In this document: piece by piece, positions 48,931-59,019 of the stretch
How the letters are laid out: each line of letters opens with the position of its first letter
Position numbering within the stretch: position 1 is the first letter of the stretch
Program-made: the position numbers and the translations under genes
IMG/VR virus record: IMGVR_UViG_3300042336_000257
Location: 1-64,000 of that record
DNA length: 64,000 bases
DNA from: a virus
Reading direction: 5' to 3' (one strand)
Notes under the pieces: model-generated
The model's input: only the letters and a program-made list of their open reading frames with translations
What the model was told of the DNA's origin: nothing
Databases searched by the model: none

Positions 48931-51541
48931 TCTTTATACAGGGTAGTAACGCATAGTTTCTTGGTCTTGTTTCATTACCAAAGTTACCGCCATTTGTAGC
49001 ATTGGGAGATCCACTCTCAATATTTGTTAGTGTTCCTGTCAATGTCGCAGTTCTTGGAATAGCATTAGTTCCACTATTGCTATACGTTGGAATATTATGA
49101 GTGTGAGTTTGATATTGGTGATCTTGGAAACTAGCAAAAGTACGACCAGTATCAACAGATGAAGTATTTGCCCAACCTCTGATGAAATTTCCTCTTAAAT
49201 CTGGAATATTAAAAGTGCTCACTCCGTTTCCCGCACCCCAGGTTGTTCCAATAGCAGTAAAGAGAACATTATAAAGTCCTCTAGAAACAGCAGATCCGTC
49301 ACACTCCAAATATCCACTTGGAGCAGTGTTTTTTGCAAACCAAAGAACAACTCCAGCGGCGACTGTTCCAGACCCAGCTTCTGTACCTTGAATACCTTGA
49401 ATGCCCTGGATACCTTGAATACCTTGACCACCAACGAATCCACTAATTCCCTGGTTTCCTTGCAAACCCTGAACACCCTGAGGTCCAATATTACCCTGAA
49501 TACCTTGGTTTCCAGTTCCATTAATACCCTGGATGCCTTGCTCACCCTGGATACCTTGAATTCCCTGGATACCTTGAGAACCTAGGTCACCTCTAATTCC
49601 TTGGACACCTTGACGACCTTGAATACCCTGAGTTCCCTGAGATCCTACACCATTGTCACCTTGAATACCTTGGCGACCTTGAATACCTTGCTCACCTTGA
49701 AGTCCTTGAGCCCCTTGATTTCCATTATTACCTTGGATACCCTGACGACCTTGAATACCTTGAATACCTTGGAGACCCTGAACACCCTGAACACCCTGGA
49801 GACCTTGTTCCCCCTGGACTCCCTGAAGACCCTGGTTACCTTGTGGTCCAAAGTCTCCCTGAATACCCTGCAAACCTTGCCCACCAGTTCCACCAGTAGC
49901 ACCTCCAGTTCCCTGGAAACCTTGAATACCTTGTCTTCCTTGGTTACCCTGCGCTCCAGTTTCACCTTGAACACCTTGGCGTCCTTGAATACCTTGCTCA
50001 CCCTGGATACCTTGAACACCCTGGATTCCCTGACGACCCTGAACACCTTGATATCCCTGAATACCTTGAATACCCTGGATACCTTGAATACCTTGATTAC
50101 CAGCACCACCTATCTGTCCGCTGATGCCTTGAATACCTTGAGCGCCTTGAGCACCGTCATTACCCTGAATACCTTGACGACCTTGAATACCTTGGTTACC
50201 TTGGTTACCTTGGAAACCTTGAAGACCTTGGTTTCCTTGAGGTCCTTGAGCACCTTGAGTTCCTGGACCACCACCAATACCTTGAAGACCTTGGAATCCT
50301 TGGAATCCTTGGAATCCTTGTGGTCCCGCTGTTCCCTGAGTTCCTTGACGACCCTGAGAACCCTGAACACCTTGGTTTCCTTGAATACCTTGGACACCCT
50401 GGAAAGATGCATCATTAATACTGATTTTCTTTACATCATCCGCAGAAAAATCATAAACTAGTAATAAATCTTGAAGTCCATCAGCACCAGTAATGAGTTG
50501 TTGCTCAGTAATTGCTTTTTTACTTACTCTTCCATCAAACAAAGTCGCCGTAATAATTCCAGAAGAAAATGTGTTTCCATAGATGGAAAAGTCTGCTCCA
50601 ACTCCTAAGGTTGAAGTTCCAATACCAACTTTGCGGAAGGTTGAAATTCCAAGGAATGTAGAAACACCTGTTACTAACAATTCTTTGATTGTAACTGGTC
50701 CAGCAAATCCAGAACTACCTACAACGTCAAAAACAAATCTTGGAGTTGTTGAACCTAGACCAACTCTTTGATTTGTATAATCATACCAAAAATTAGTTGC
50801 ACCATCTACTAATCCAGCAGTTCCATGAAACTGAATTTGTCCGATTGTACCACCAGCACCAGATAGTGTTGCAGATTGAGATTGCCATTCAATACCAGTG
50901 ATTGTCCTAATTAAAACCTCTCCTGGATTTCCTGGGTCATTGGTTGAGTCATAAATTGTTCCAGAAACTCTTACATCACCTTGAACGTGCAACTCCTGTG
51001 ATGGGCTGGGAGTATTAATTCCAACATATCCCTCGGCAGTTGTCTTAATGATTGTTCCACCAATACCAACATGGAAGTAATGCCCGATGGTCATTATTCC
51101 AGTTACATTGTCAAAAAGCAAATATGGAGAAGCAGCAAAGGATCCATCATTATTAAAGATTATCTCATTATCATTCCCTGGAGGACTAATTGTAATTGTA
51201 GAAATTGTCCCGAAGTTATTTGCAGTTACATTGACAATATTTCCGACAAAATTTAACTTATTAATACTATTTCCTGTACCAACAATCGATCCTTCTTCAA
51301 AAACTGAAATACCTGTAACAATTCCAGCAGGAGGAACTTGCCAATATCTATCATATTGACCGCCATTTTCAAAAGTTACAAGATTATAATAGTAATCCTT
51401 TACAGGCAAAGCCCTCTCACCTGGATATCCAAGATTGGGTTCTGCCTCTTCTGGACTAAGAAATACGTGTCTATCTGTACTTAATCCAGAGAAGGGTGTT
51501 AATTTTTGCTTCCCGCTTAAATATCTTTGCTTATTCCCCAT
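48926..51541 (-). CDS. collagen-like tail fibre with tail-collar tip
   Basis: 871 residues. Residues 1-340 are beta-rich fibre body (VGINTPSPSQELHVQGDVRV, VGLGSTTPRFVFDVVGSSGF). Residues about 378-716 are a Gly-x-Gln collagen-like domain (GNQGVQG, GRQGIQG, GLQGVQG and similar), about 110 triplets. The C-terminus (GVVLWFAKNTAPSGYLECDG, FNIPDLRGNFIRG, TRPRNYALLPCIK) is a phage tail-collar domain that trimerises the fibre. Collagen-like stems without Pro-hydroxylation occur in many phages. Adsorption role likely. It follows a promoter-less junction with 51544-52206. Confidence 0.85.
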   Translation of the reverse strand: MGNKQRYLSGKQKLTPFSGLSTDRHVFLSPEEAEPNLGYPGERALPVKDYYYNLVTFENGGQYDRYWQVPPAGIVTGISVFEEGSIVGTGNSINKLNFVGNIVNVTANNFGTISTITISPPGNDNEIIFNNDGSFAASPYLLFDNVTGIMTIGHYFHVGIGGTIIKTTAEGYVGINTPSPSQELHVQGDVRVSGTIYDSTNDPGNPGEVLIRTITGIEWQSQSATLSGAGGTIGQIQFHGTAGLVDGATNFWYDYTNQRVGLGSTTPRFVFDVVGSSGFAGPVTIKELLVTGVSTFLGISTFRKVGIGTSTLGVGADFSIYGNTFSSGIITATLFDGRVSKKAITEQQLITGADGLQDLLLVYDFSADDVKKISINDASFQGVQGIQGNQGVQGSQGRQGTQGTAGPQGFQGFQGFQGLQGIGGGPGTQGAQGPQGNQGLQGFQGNQGNQGIQGRQGIQGNDGAQGAQGIQGISGQIGGAGNQGIQGIQGIQGIQGYQGVQGRQGIQGVQGIQGEQGIQGRQGVQGETGAQGNQGRQGIQGFQGTGGATGGTGGQGLQGIQGDFGPQGNQGLQGVQGEQGLQGVQGVQGLQGIQGIQGRQGIQGNNGNQGAQGLQGEQGIQGRQGIQGDNGVGSQGTQGIQGRQGVQGIRGDLGSQGIQGIQGIQGEQGIQGINGTGNQGIQGNIGPQGVQGLQGNQGISGFVGGQGIQGIQGIQGIQGTEAGSGTVAAGVVLWFAKNTAPSGYLECDGSAVSRGLYNVLFTAIGTTWGAGNGVSTFNIPDLRGNFIRGWANTSSVDTGRTFASFQDHQYQTHTHNIPTYSNSGTNAIPRTATLTGTLTNIESGSPNATNGGNFGNETRPRNYALLPCIKT
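49385..50410 (-). repeat. tandem Gly-x-Gln codon repeats (collagen-like)
   Basis: About 1 kb of nine-base units of the CAAGGTATTCAAGG type (minus strand). Open reading on the plus strand through the same DNA is a side effect. Such arrays change length by slippage. Confidence 0.8.
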
Positions 51542-51543
51542 AA

Positions 51544-52206
51544 TTATGATGTACTATTCTCTAGGATACTTGCAATAAATTCCATTTGAAGTGGGGCAAC
51601 CAATCCACCACTAACATATGTATGTACGATTCCATTAGCACTTCCTACTGTAGTGGTAAATGTTCTAGAAGTACCAACACTATTCACAATACTATCAACG
51701 ACAAATGATGATTGGGGGGATGGGAAAATTGTTGTAGTGATTCCAGACCCTGAAGGGCATGTCATAGCAATACCTGACATGGTAATTGGGTCATTTGGAG
51801 AGAACCCATGAGGAGTTAGTGTAGTAACCGTTGCAACTCCTGTAGGTTCGTAGTACTGAACATTTGTAATTGTTACAATTCCAGTTTGAACTGCATTAAT
51901 GTAAAGTGAATCTAGTTTAATTGCGTCTTTTTCTAAAACTAGACGACCATCAACCAAAACAACTGCATCATTTGGAGGAATTTGAATATCTTTAATGATA
52001 CGAATATCTCTCGTGTTACCTGTGCTTCTTGATTCTCGACGATGCCAGAAAGTTACGGTTGGATATGTTGCACCAATACCAACATTCGAAACTTGAGCAA
52101 ACAAAAGAATGGAAGAAACTCCAGTTGGAACTTCATATAACTTTTGAGTCCCTGGAGCAACAGGAACTGCAACTGTTAAAAACTTATTGACTGGTGCGAC
52201 TGCCAT
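51544..52206 (-). CDS. virion structural protein, tail-associated
   Basis: 220 residues. MAVAPVNKFLTVAVPVAPGT, beta-rich (VSSILLFAQVSNVGIGATYP, VSGGLVAPLQMEFIASILEN). Located between fibre genes, with three-base junctions, so probably baseplate- or fibre-linked. The fold suggests a jelly-roll-like sandwich. No closer assignment. Confidence 0.62.
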   Translation of the reverse strand: MAVAPVNKFLTVAVPVAPGTQKLYEVPTGVSSILLFAQVSNVGIGATYPTVTFWHRRESRSTGNTRDIRIIKDIQIPPNDAVVLVDGRLVLEKDAIKLDSLYINAVQTGIVTITNVQYYEPTGVATVTTLTPHGFSPNDPITMSGIAMTCPSGSGITTTIFPSPQSSFVVDSIVNSVGTSRTFTTTVGSANGIVHTYVSGGLVAPLQMEFIASILENSTS

Positions 52207-52207
52207 A

Positions 52208-55200
52208 TTATCTTAACGCTAGAATGAGTGGGGTAACTTCTGCTTGAATTGCTCTACTAAAATCTCGACCTCTAATTGTTGATGTTGTTTGGTCAATTGT
52301 GATTCCTTCACCAATTTTAAAGTTTCCTGCCTGGTCAGTACTCGTAAATGGTATTCTTGCACCATTAATAGCTACGATTTCATTCTCAGGTATTGGAATT
52401 CCACCTTGGAATGGGTTCGCTCTATTTATGTTAACACCTGTACCAATATATTCAAATGAGTGAGTACTTGTTAAAATTCTGCTAATTCTAAAAGTTTCAA
52501 TTGAAGTGCCAGCACCAATACTGTAGGGAACAAACTGACTCAAAGTAATTGTTGTAATCCCACTAACTGGTATTGGTTCTGTTGCTTCGGCAACATCATA
52601 GAAAATTGGTTCACTAATTGCAGTTGCAATTGCTCCTCCTCCACCACCAATTGTAATTACAATTTCTTGATTTGGTAGATAATTTCTACCACTGTTTGTA
52701 ACATCAATTGAAGTTATTGTACCTGCAGCACTTACGTTTGCACTACCTTCAGCAGTAATTCCTTCTGGACCAAGAGGCGAAGAAATCGTAATAGCTGGTG
52801 GAGAAGCTGGAGTGTATCCACTTCCTCCATTGAGAATACCAATTCGAGAAAGTGTTCTTAATGGCGCAGTAATAATTCCAGTTGCAGGGGTATCGTTATA
52901 ATCATCAAGATTAATCTTGAAGAAAATTGCTTGTCCATTATATGGTCTTCTAGTATTTCCTAAGGTATCAGCAATACCAGCGACTACAAATTGGTCAGTA
53001 TCTCCACCAATTGTTGATACTGTTGTAACTCCAACGAAATCTAATGAACCGACACCATCCGCATAAAGTCCGTATATACCAAATGATGAGTTAGAGTTTG
53101 TAAGGTCACATGCACCGCCACTTGCTGCATAAATTGCAATCTTACAGTTAATTGTAAAGATGGAAACCAACTGTGCATATCCATTATTAGTGATTGAAAC
53201 TCCAATACCATTTTCATTATATTGCGTAAAGGAGTCACAAACCATACACTTGAGGTCTTGTCCTGGATTATTGACTCCAGTAAATGCTGCACCAACATGC
53301 TTCCCATCAATCTTCATGCCAATACTATCGGTCATGAAGTTAGTGCAGTTACGGATATATGGGGACCTCCATCTTCCGCTTGGACCTTCGTTACATGGTC
53401 CTGGATCTAAGAATCCAGACCTTGCACTTGCAATACCTGCTGGTGGTGGGAATGCTACAGCAGCACCTCTAATTGTCAATGGAGCATTATCATCAAAAGG
53501 ATCTGGAGCATAAGCAAAGTTGATGTTCTCAATTAAACATCCTCTTCTTACATAGAAAACATCATCATCATGTTGTGGATAGATGGTAACAAGACGTAAA
53601 TCCTGCCCACTAACACTTACATCTGTTCTAAGACCAATAGGATTGTTCTCAGCATAAACTCCAGAACGAATATAAATTGTATCTCCTGGGTTTGCTACTG
53701 CTGCTGCAGCACCAATGGTTAGTTTGGCATCACCCTCGGTTCTTCCGCTATTTTCATCATTACCATACTTCGAAACATATACAATATTCTTCGAATCTGC
53801 ACCTCTAGGAGCCCAAAAGACTCTACCATTTGGATAAGTAACTTTTGGAGAAGCAGCAGGACCAACACCAATAATTGTTGTAACGATTCCAGCACAAACA
53901 TTAATTGCAGAAACAACGTTTGCACACCCATCAGGATCACTATTACTACCTCTTTGAGAATCTGGTAGAAGAGAGAAGTCCCTGATTTGTGGAAAAGGTA
54001 TTGTATAAGAAAGGGTTCTTGTTGCTGGTAGTTGAGTATTTCCAATACCAGTTGTAACTATTCCAATAAATGATGTAATAGCAGATGCCTGACTTGCACA
54101 AGTTGGTGATATTGGATCTGGTAATACGGAACCATCAATATACTGAGTAAATGTATTTCTTATGCCAGATATTTTGGTAACAACTTGATTTCTCATTACC
54201 TGAATAGCAACATCTCTTGCTTGTTGATAAGCATAGATTGATTGCTCTTGCTCACCTGCTAATAATCCTGCATTATCAATATAGTATTTGGTTGCGTCAT
54301 AAACTCTTTCATTACCACCATATGACAAGTTATATGCAATAGCATCTAAAATTAACTTGATATCATCAATGCAACTTTGATTACTATTTGGTATGCTAAA
54401 CAGAGGATAATTATTTAAAACTCTATCAACTGCTTCTGCCGCAATAAAATCTTTGTTTAAGAAAATCAAACGAGAAGCATCGGCATATGTTCCATTGATG
54501 GGCTCCATCTGATAAGATAGAGGATACAAGGAATTATTAATGACATATCTAGAAATTTCCGCTGCTTTTTGAATTGCAGTAATAGATGCTTCTTTAATTG
54601 AATATCCATTCACATCAGTCCCAGTGATATGAATTAATGTATTGCCATTATAATATGATAATCCAGCACCAACCGATCTAGAATTACCACCTCTAGTAAT
54701 GTCAAAACAAATGGACCTTAGAATATCTTTGATGTCATCTCGACAAGAACTATAATTAGAAGTTGATAGTGAAAATGGGGGGTCTTTGTATGAAGTGCTT
54801 GTTATGAATCCAACTGCTTCTCCAGCAAGATACTCTAGATTCAAGCGAATCATATTCGCAGCATCAAAGAATCTAGCAGGAATAACTTGCCCTGTAGTTC
54901 CAACACCAACTTGTGTTAATACACTTCTGAAGACTCTGTATTCATCAGTTGTATTTTCAGATGTGAATCCTACTTGATTATTTGCATCATATATTGCACC
55001 TTGATTGAAGTATATGTCTTTTCTAAAAAGATCGACATCGCGTGATGGATCTGCAGTTCCTATACCAATTGAACCGATTCCAGTTGTTGTAAATACTGTT
55101 CCACCAGCACCAACACCTAACGTTGTCTGTAAAGTTGTTGCATCATCTACATTTAGTGTTGAATCAAACTGAACTGCATCAACAACATCTAAAGTAGATT

Positions 55201-56431
55201 GCAGATCTGTTGCACCTGTTACATCTAATGTGTCTAATAAATTAGTTGCACCAGTTACTTCTAAGGTATCAAACAATTCAACAGACTGAAGCACGTCCAA
55301 TGTGCTGAGTAAAGTTGCTGCTGCACCAACTTGTAAAGTTCCAAATAAAGTTGTACCAGCACCAACAAATAAGAATTTTTGTATGGATACTCCAGCTCCA
55401 ACAAAAACATTATTTTGGAACGTCGAGACTCCAATAACTCTAAAACTACCTGCCATCGTGGCAGCAGCACCAACGTATAATTGATTATCAATTTCTAAGT
55501 TTTCTTCTACAAGAACATTTTTTTCAAAAGTTACATCATCTTTAAATGTAACAATTTGTTCAAATGTTGCTACTCCAACTACACTTAATGGACTTAAGAT
55601 AGTAGATCCAGAACCTATAACATCAAATCCATCATAAAATACACTTCTTTCAAAGAAAGTAGAAACTCCAGATACAGTTAATCTACCATTTAATTTAGTA
55701 TCACCAGTTACTTCTAATTGATTTTGTGGGTTGGTAAGACCTATGCCAACATATGCTGAAGTATTAAGTCCAGCAGGTCTCTTTTCCCAAAAATCTTTAA
55801 TAACAATATCAGCAATATTGGGGTTATCTACATTAACTTTACCCTCTACCAATTCAAAAAGACTTCCACCAGAATTAGTGATAAAGTTTAATCCACGGAA
55901 TGATGATGGTCCAACTAGAACGCCTTCATTATAAACAAAGATACCTTCAGTAAAAGATGGTTCAAATTCTACCCATTTAATTCCTTCAGCATCTTTTGAT
56001 AAGAATCCACCAATAACACCAGGACTATTAGAAGCATCATAAAGATTTCCATCAATTCTAGCATTACCAATAATATCTAGATTTTGAGTTGGGGCTGTTG
56101 TGCCTATTCCAACCCAACCAGCATAGGGTCCATAAGTTACAACATTAAAAACATTATCTCCTGGATTATTTCCAATATAAAATTCTTCAGTAACTGTTAG
56201 AATTCCAACTTGAAGTTGTTCTAGTTCTTGTTGAATATCAACAGGACCAGCAAAAGTTGTTATGCCAGAGAAAAATGCATTTCCAGTAATTGAAATGTCA
56301 CCGAAAGTTTCTGTTGCTCCTGCTTCAAAATCATAATAAATTTTGCCATAGACGTATAAGTCCTTATACATCTTGACATCTTCATTAAAGATAGATGGTT
56401 TTCCAATAATTGAAAAATCTTCTCCTTCCAT
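52208..56431 (-). CDS. large virion protein with beta-helix segment
   Basis: 1407 residues. MEGEDFSIIGKPSIFNEDVK starts a fibre-type body with repeated 'LDVxGATxL' units; residues about 820-920 (NIVYVSKYGNDENSGRTEGD, DTIYIRSGVYAENNPIGLRT) are pectate-lyase-like right-handed beta-helix repeats. The C-terminal RGRDFSRAIQAEVTPLILAL looks like an oligomerising end. It is probably a fibre or spike of the baseplate periphery, not a proven enzyme: no catalytic residues can be assigned. Confidence 0.7.
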   Translation of the reverse strand: MEGEDFSIIGKPSIFNEDVKMYKDLYVYGKIYYDFEAGATETFGDISITGNAFFSGITTFAGPVDIQQELEQLQVGILTVTEEFYIGNNPGDNVFNVVTYGPYAGWVGIGTTAPTQNLDIIGNARIDGNLYDASNSPGVIGGFLSKDAEGIKWVEFEPSFTEGIFVYNEGVLVGPSSFRGLNFITNSGGSLFELVEGKVNVDNPNIADIVIKDFWEKRPAGLNTSAYVGIGLTNPQNQLEVTGDTKLNGRLTVSGVSTFFERSVFYDGFDVIGSGSTILSPLSVVGVATFEQIVTFKDDVTFEKNVLVEENLEIDNQLYVGAAATMAGSFRVIGVSTFQNNVFVGAGVSIQKFLFVGAGTTLFGTLQVGAAATLLSTLDVLQSVELFDTLEVTGATNLLDTLDVTGATDLQSTLDVVDAVQFDSTLNVDDATTLQTTLGVGAGGTVFTTTGIGSIGIGTADPSRDVDLFRKDIYFNQGAIYDANNQVGFTSENTTDEYRVFRSVLTQVGVGTTGQVIPARFFDAANMIRLNLEYLAGEAVGFITSTSYKDPPFSLSTSNYSSCRDDIKDILRSICFDITRGGNSRSVGAGLSYYNGNTLIHITGTDVNGYSIKEASITAIQKAAEISRYVINNSLYPLSYQMEPINGTYADASRLIFLNKDFIAAEAVDRVLNNYPLFSIPNSNQSCIDDIKLILDAIAYNLSYGGNERVYDATKYYIDNAGLLAGEQEQSIYAYQQARDVAIQVMRNQVVTKISGIRNTFTQYIDGSVLPDPISPTCASQASAITSFIGIVTTGIGNTQLPATRTLSYTIPFPQIRDFSLLPDSQRGSNSDPDGCANVVSAINVCAGIVTTIIGVGPAASPKVTYPNGRVFWAPRGADSKNIVYVSKYGNDENSGRTEGDAKLTIGAAAAVANPGDTIYIRSGVYAENNPIGLRTDVSVSGQDLRLVTIYPQHDDDVFYVRRGCLIENINFAYAPDPFDDNAPLTIRGAAVAFPPPAGIASARSGFLDPGPCNEGPSGRWRSPYIRNCTNFMTDSIGMKIDGKHVGAAFTGVNNPGQDLKCMVCDSFTQYNENGIGVSITNNGYAQLVSIFTINCKIAIYAASGGACDLTNSNSSFGIYGLYADGVGSLDFVGVTTVSTIGGDTDQFVVAGIADTLGNTRRPYNGQAIFFKINLDDYNDTPATGIITAPLRTLSRIGILNGGSGYTPASPPAITISSPLGPEGITAEGSANVSAAGTITSIDVTNSGRNYLPNQEIVITIGGGGGAIATAISEPIFYDVAEATEPIPVSGITTITLSQFVPYSIGAGTSIETFRISRILTSTHSFEYIGTGVNINRANPFQGGIPIPENEIVAINGARIPFTSTDQAGNFKIGEGITIDQTTSTIRGRDFSRAIQAEVTPLILALR

Positions 56432-56441
56432 CTACTTTACC

Positions 56442-57038
56442 TCAATTTCCATTGAAAGAGTCTTTTGCAGCATTAAAAAGAAATACTGCTGCCCCACCAA
56501 GAATTCCTGCTAAAACATCTGCCCCAACGAAACTACCAGCGAAGACTTGATTACAAAAATCAATTTTCAATCCTTCAGCAAGATTTCCCTGTTTTGCATT
56601 CAGATTAACTTCATTACCATCAAGCAGTGTTTGACCACCAACTGATTTTAGTGTTAGGTTTCTTCCCGCTTTAATGTCAATATCTTCGGTTGCTTCAAGA
56701 GTTATATTTGTTGCTTTAATTCTTACCGCACCATTTCCATCTGCTTGAATTACAACTTCACCAGTTTTAGATGCAATTAAAACGTCTTGACCTTTAGAAC
56801 TTTCATTACCATCTCCACCAACTATTTCAATCGTTCTATCATTATAAATTGAAAACGTGCCATCCTGTGCAAGGGAAATAGAAGACTTATCTTTATTATC
56901 TGTTGTAGAGTAAATTAGATAACTTAAATTTCCCTTATTTCCCATTCTAGGATTGTTTGCGTCAATCCTAAACTTTGGTCCAAGACTAATGTGTCTTCTT
57001 GCTTCCCAGTTACACTTTTGGGCGGGTCTTTCTGCCAT
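56442..57038 (-). CDS. baseplate spike-like beta-helix protein (gp5 C-terminus-like)
   Basis: 198 residues. GKNGAIRIKAT-type repeats: GEVVIQADGNGAVRIKATNI, TLEATEDIDIKAGRNLTLKS, then a hydrophobic end (VLAGILGGAAVFLFNAAKDS). The repeats match the T4 gp5 / VgrG spike beta-helix. Directly downstream of the gp5-like OB-domain gene (57040), so the spike is split onto a second gene here. Confidence 0.65.
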   Translation of the reverse strand: MAERPAQKCNWEARRHISLGPKFRIDANNPRMGNKGNLSYLIYSTTDNKDKSSISLAQDGTFSIYNDRTIEIVGGDGNESSKGQDVLIASKTGEVVIQADGNGAVRIKATNITLEATEDIDIKAGRNLTLKSVGGQTLLDGNEVNLNAKQGNLAEGLKIDFCNQVFAGSFVGADVLAGILGGAAVFLFNAAKDSFNGN

Positions 57039-57039
57039 G

Positions 57040-59019
57040 TTATTTCGTAATACAATCTATTTGCTGTTTAACTTCATCTTGATATTCAGGAATGCCCAGG
57101 ATTGGTCGTATTAATGCTCCCGATCCTGTATCACTAATAACTCTTATAATTGGTAAGTCGGTAGTTATATTGGTATTTATCGGAGTAGCCTGAACAATTC
57201 CTCCCTTATCAATTACTAGATCATATTCTGTGCCGAAATTATCAGTTGCTATATCACCAACTCGATATCCAGTTCCAGGATTATCAATAACTGTATTAGT
57301 TACTGCATAATTTGCAATATCACCAACAGGATAATTTTCACCCTCAGATACAAGATAAATGGCACTCACTTCTCCAGCATCATTAATTAATGCTCTAGCA
57401 ACTGCACCATATCCCTGATTACAATTATCTTGAATGGTAACAAATGGTGGGAATTGATATCCCGATCCAGGATTAGTGATTTGCACTCCAATGCAACTTC
57501 CAGTTGCTTCTGCGCCAAGTCCAACAATTGTTCCCATAAGTGGCGTAGCTGCTGCGCCAGTCCCACCACCACCAAAAATATTGATAGTAGGAGCACCACA
57601 AACTAATGGCGGTCCAGTATAACAACCACCCAAAGCACTCAATGGATTACTTACAGCGTCAATAACTTGACCTGTAGTTGATTTAAAGATATCATAAGCA
57701 TCTGTGAAACTACCTGTCATATCTTGCAAGGTAGAATTGGCAGTGTTCATAATATTAGAAATCTGAGTAAATGGATCTGCCCCAGACATCATTGGACCAC
57801 CACCAATCACATATGTTGTTGCAAGATTTGTACATTTGTCTTTATTTTGATTACATCCAAAAATAGAACCAATACCTTTAATTGCATCAATTGAACTTCG
57901 AATTAAATTGGCAATATTAAGACCTGCAGTTAAAATCTTAGCAACTCCACCAATGGCAGCACTTAGTGCATCAGCAATGCCATCAACAATATTATTCAAA
58001 AGTGCTCCAACAAATTGATTAGCAGCACAAGAAACAAAGTTTTTAATATTATCTACTGCAGAATTAACCATCTGCTCAATAACACCCTTCAATCCTTCAA
58101 TTACTTTTCCAACAACACACCCTAGTGCTTTTTGGAATGCTTTCACTGGTTTTACCATTGCAGTCTGAGCTGCAACCCCACCCAAGTGAGCTGCTACGGG
58201 GTTGCCAGTTATCGCTAAAATTTTTCCAAATACATCTTTATATAAAAAGTCTAAACCAGCCTTCATCAATTTGACCATCTCATCACCCAACCATTTGACC
58301 GCATTGCCAATCATTTCGTTGCAGTCTTTTAGAATTCCATTAATTGCCTCTTTGATTTTTGCTTTTTTCTTCTGTATATTATTCTGTAACTTTCTAATCT
58401 TTTTAAGTAGGTTTTCAATTCTGGCAGTTATTTTATCCACTGTAGTATTCTTACAGGGATTTGCCATAACAATTTTGTCACCAATAACAGAACTTACTGA
58501 AACATCTCCAGTTGAAGAAGATGTATCATCTGTTCTAGCAACAGGAGAAACTTGAGATTTAGGATTGCCAGATTCATTTGATTCATTCGGAACAAGAGTT
58601 CCATCTGGTTTAGGAATATTCTCAGTATATCCCGTGAATGGTTGAAATGGTCCTTTATAATCTTTGCTTACTACGTCCGATGTTTTACCAAATGTTGCTA
58701 ATATGACGGGGATTTGTGCATTATCACCATCCATAAAGAACCCGAAAACCACATCACTAGGTTGAAGTGCAACATCTGTAGATTGATTTGCTGCGCCACT
58801 TCCAGACGTGGTTGGTATCAGAACTTGAGCCCATGGAAGGTCTTCATTTTTTAATTCAGATTCATAGAATGGATGATACCCCATAATACGAACACGGTAT
58901 CTATTACCCCAACCTTCAGCACCTTGTCTATGATAAGGAGCAGGGGGAATCTGACCAATCCACCAACGGAATCCGTCTCTACCTAGAAAATTACTTTTAA
59001 GTAATGATTCATCTATCAT
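57040..59019 (-). CDS. gp5-like baseplate hub protein (OB-fold) with long hydrophobic middle
   Basis: 659 residues. FRWWIGQIPPAPYHRQGAEG and RYRVRIMGYHPFYESELKNE near 17-56, then SDVVFGFFMDGDNAQIPVIL, give the gp5-type OB-fold. Residues about 190-420 hold a helical, hydrophobic, Gly/Ala-rich segment, unlike T4 gp5 lysozyme; the C-terminal third carries GSGYQFPPF/GTGYRVGD repeats. No lysozyme signature is seen here; a transglycosylase domain occurs instead in 60386-62266. Member of the central baseplate spike. Confidence 0.68.
   Translation of the reverse strand: MIDESLLKSNFLGRDGFRWWIGQIPPAPYHRQGAEGWGNRYRVRIMGYHPFYESELKNEDLPWAQVLIPTTSGSGAANQSTDVALQPSDVVFGFFMDGDNAQIPVILATFGKTSDVVSKDYKGPFQPFTGYTENIPKPDGTLVPNESNESGNPKSQVSPVARTDDTSSSTGDVSVSSVIGDKIVMANPCKNTTVDKITARIENLLKKIRKLQNNIQKKKAKIKEAINGILKDCNEMIGNAVKWLGDEMVKLMKAGLDFLYKDVFGKILAITGNPVAAHLGGVAAQTAMVKPVKAFQKALGCVVGKVIEGLKGVIEQMVNSAVDNIKNFVSCAANQFVGALLNNIVDGIADALSAAIGGVAKILTAGLNIANLIRSSIDAIKGIGSIFGCNQNKDKCTNLATTYVIGGGPMMSGADPFTQISNIMNTANSTLQDMTGSFTDAYDIFKSTTGQVIDAVSNPLSALGGCYTGPPLVCGAPTINIFGGGGTGAAATPLMGTIVGLGAEATGSCIGVQITNPGSGYQFPPFVTIQDNCNQGYGAVARALINDAGEVSAIYLVSEGENYPVGDIANYAVTNTVIDNPGTGYRVGDIATDNFGTEYDLVIDKGGIVQATPINTNITTDLPIIRVISDTGSGALIRPILGIPEYQDEVKQQIDCITK

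Noticed and set aside
49601-50461. Long plus-strand open frame (286 codons) across the fibre gene
   Set aside because: It is the mirror of the Gly-x-Gln repeat on the minus strand; the protein is a simple Thr-Leu-Asn-Thr-Leu repeat and no promoter or RBS is present.
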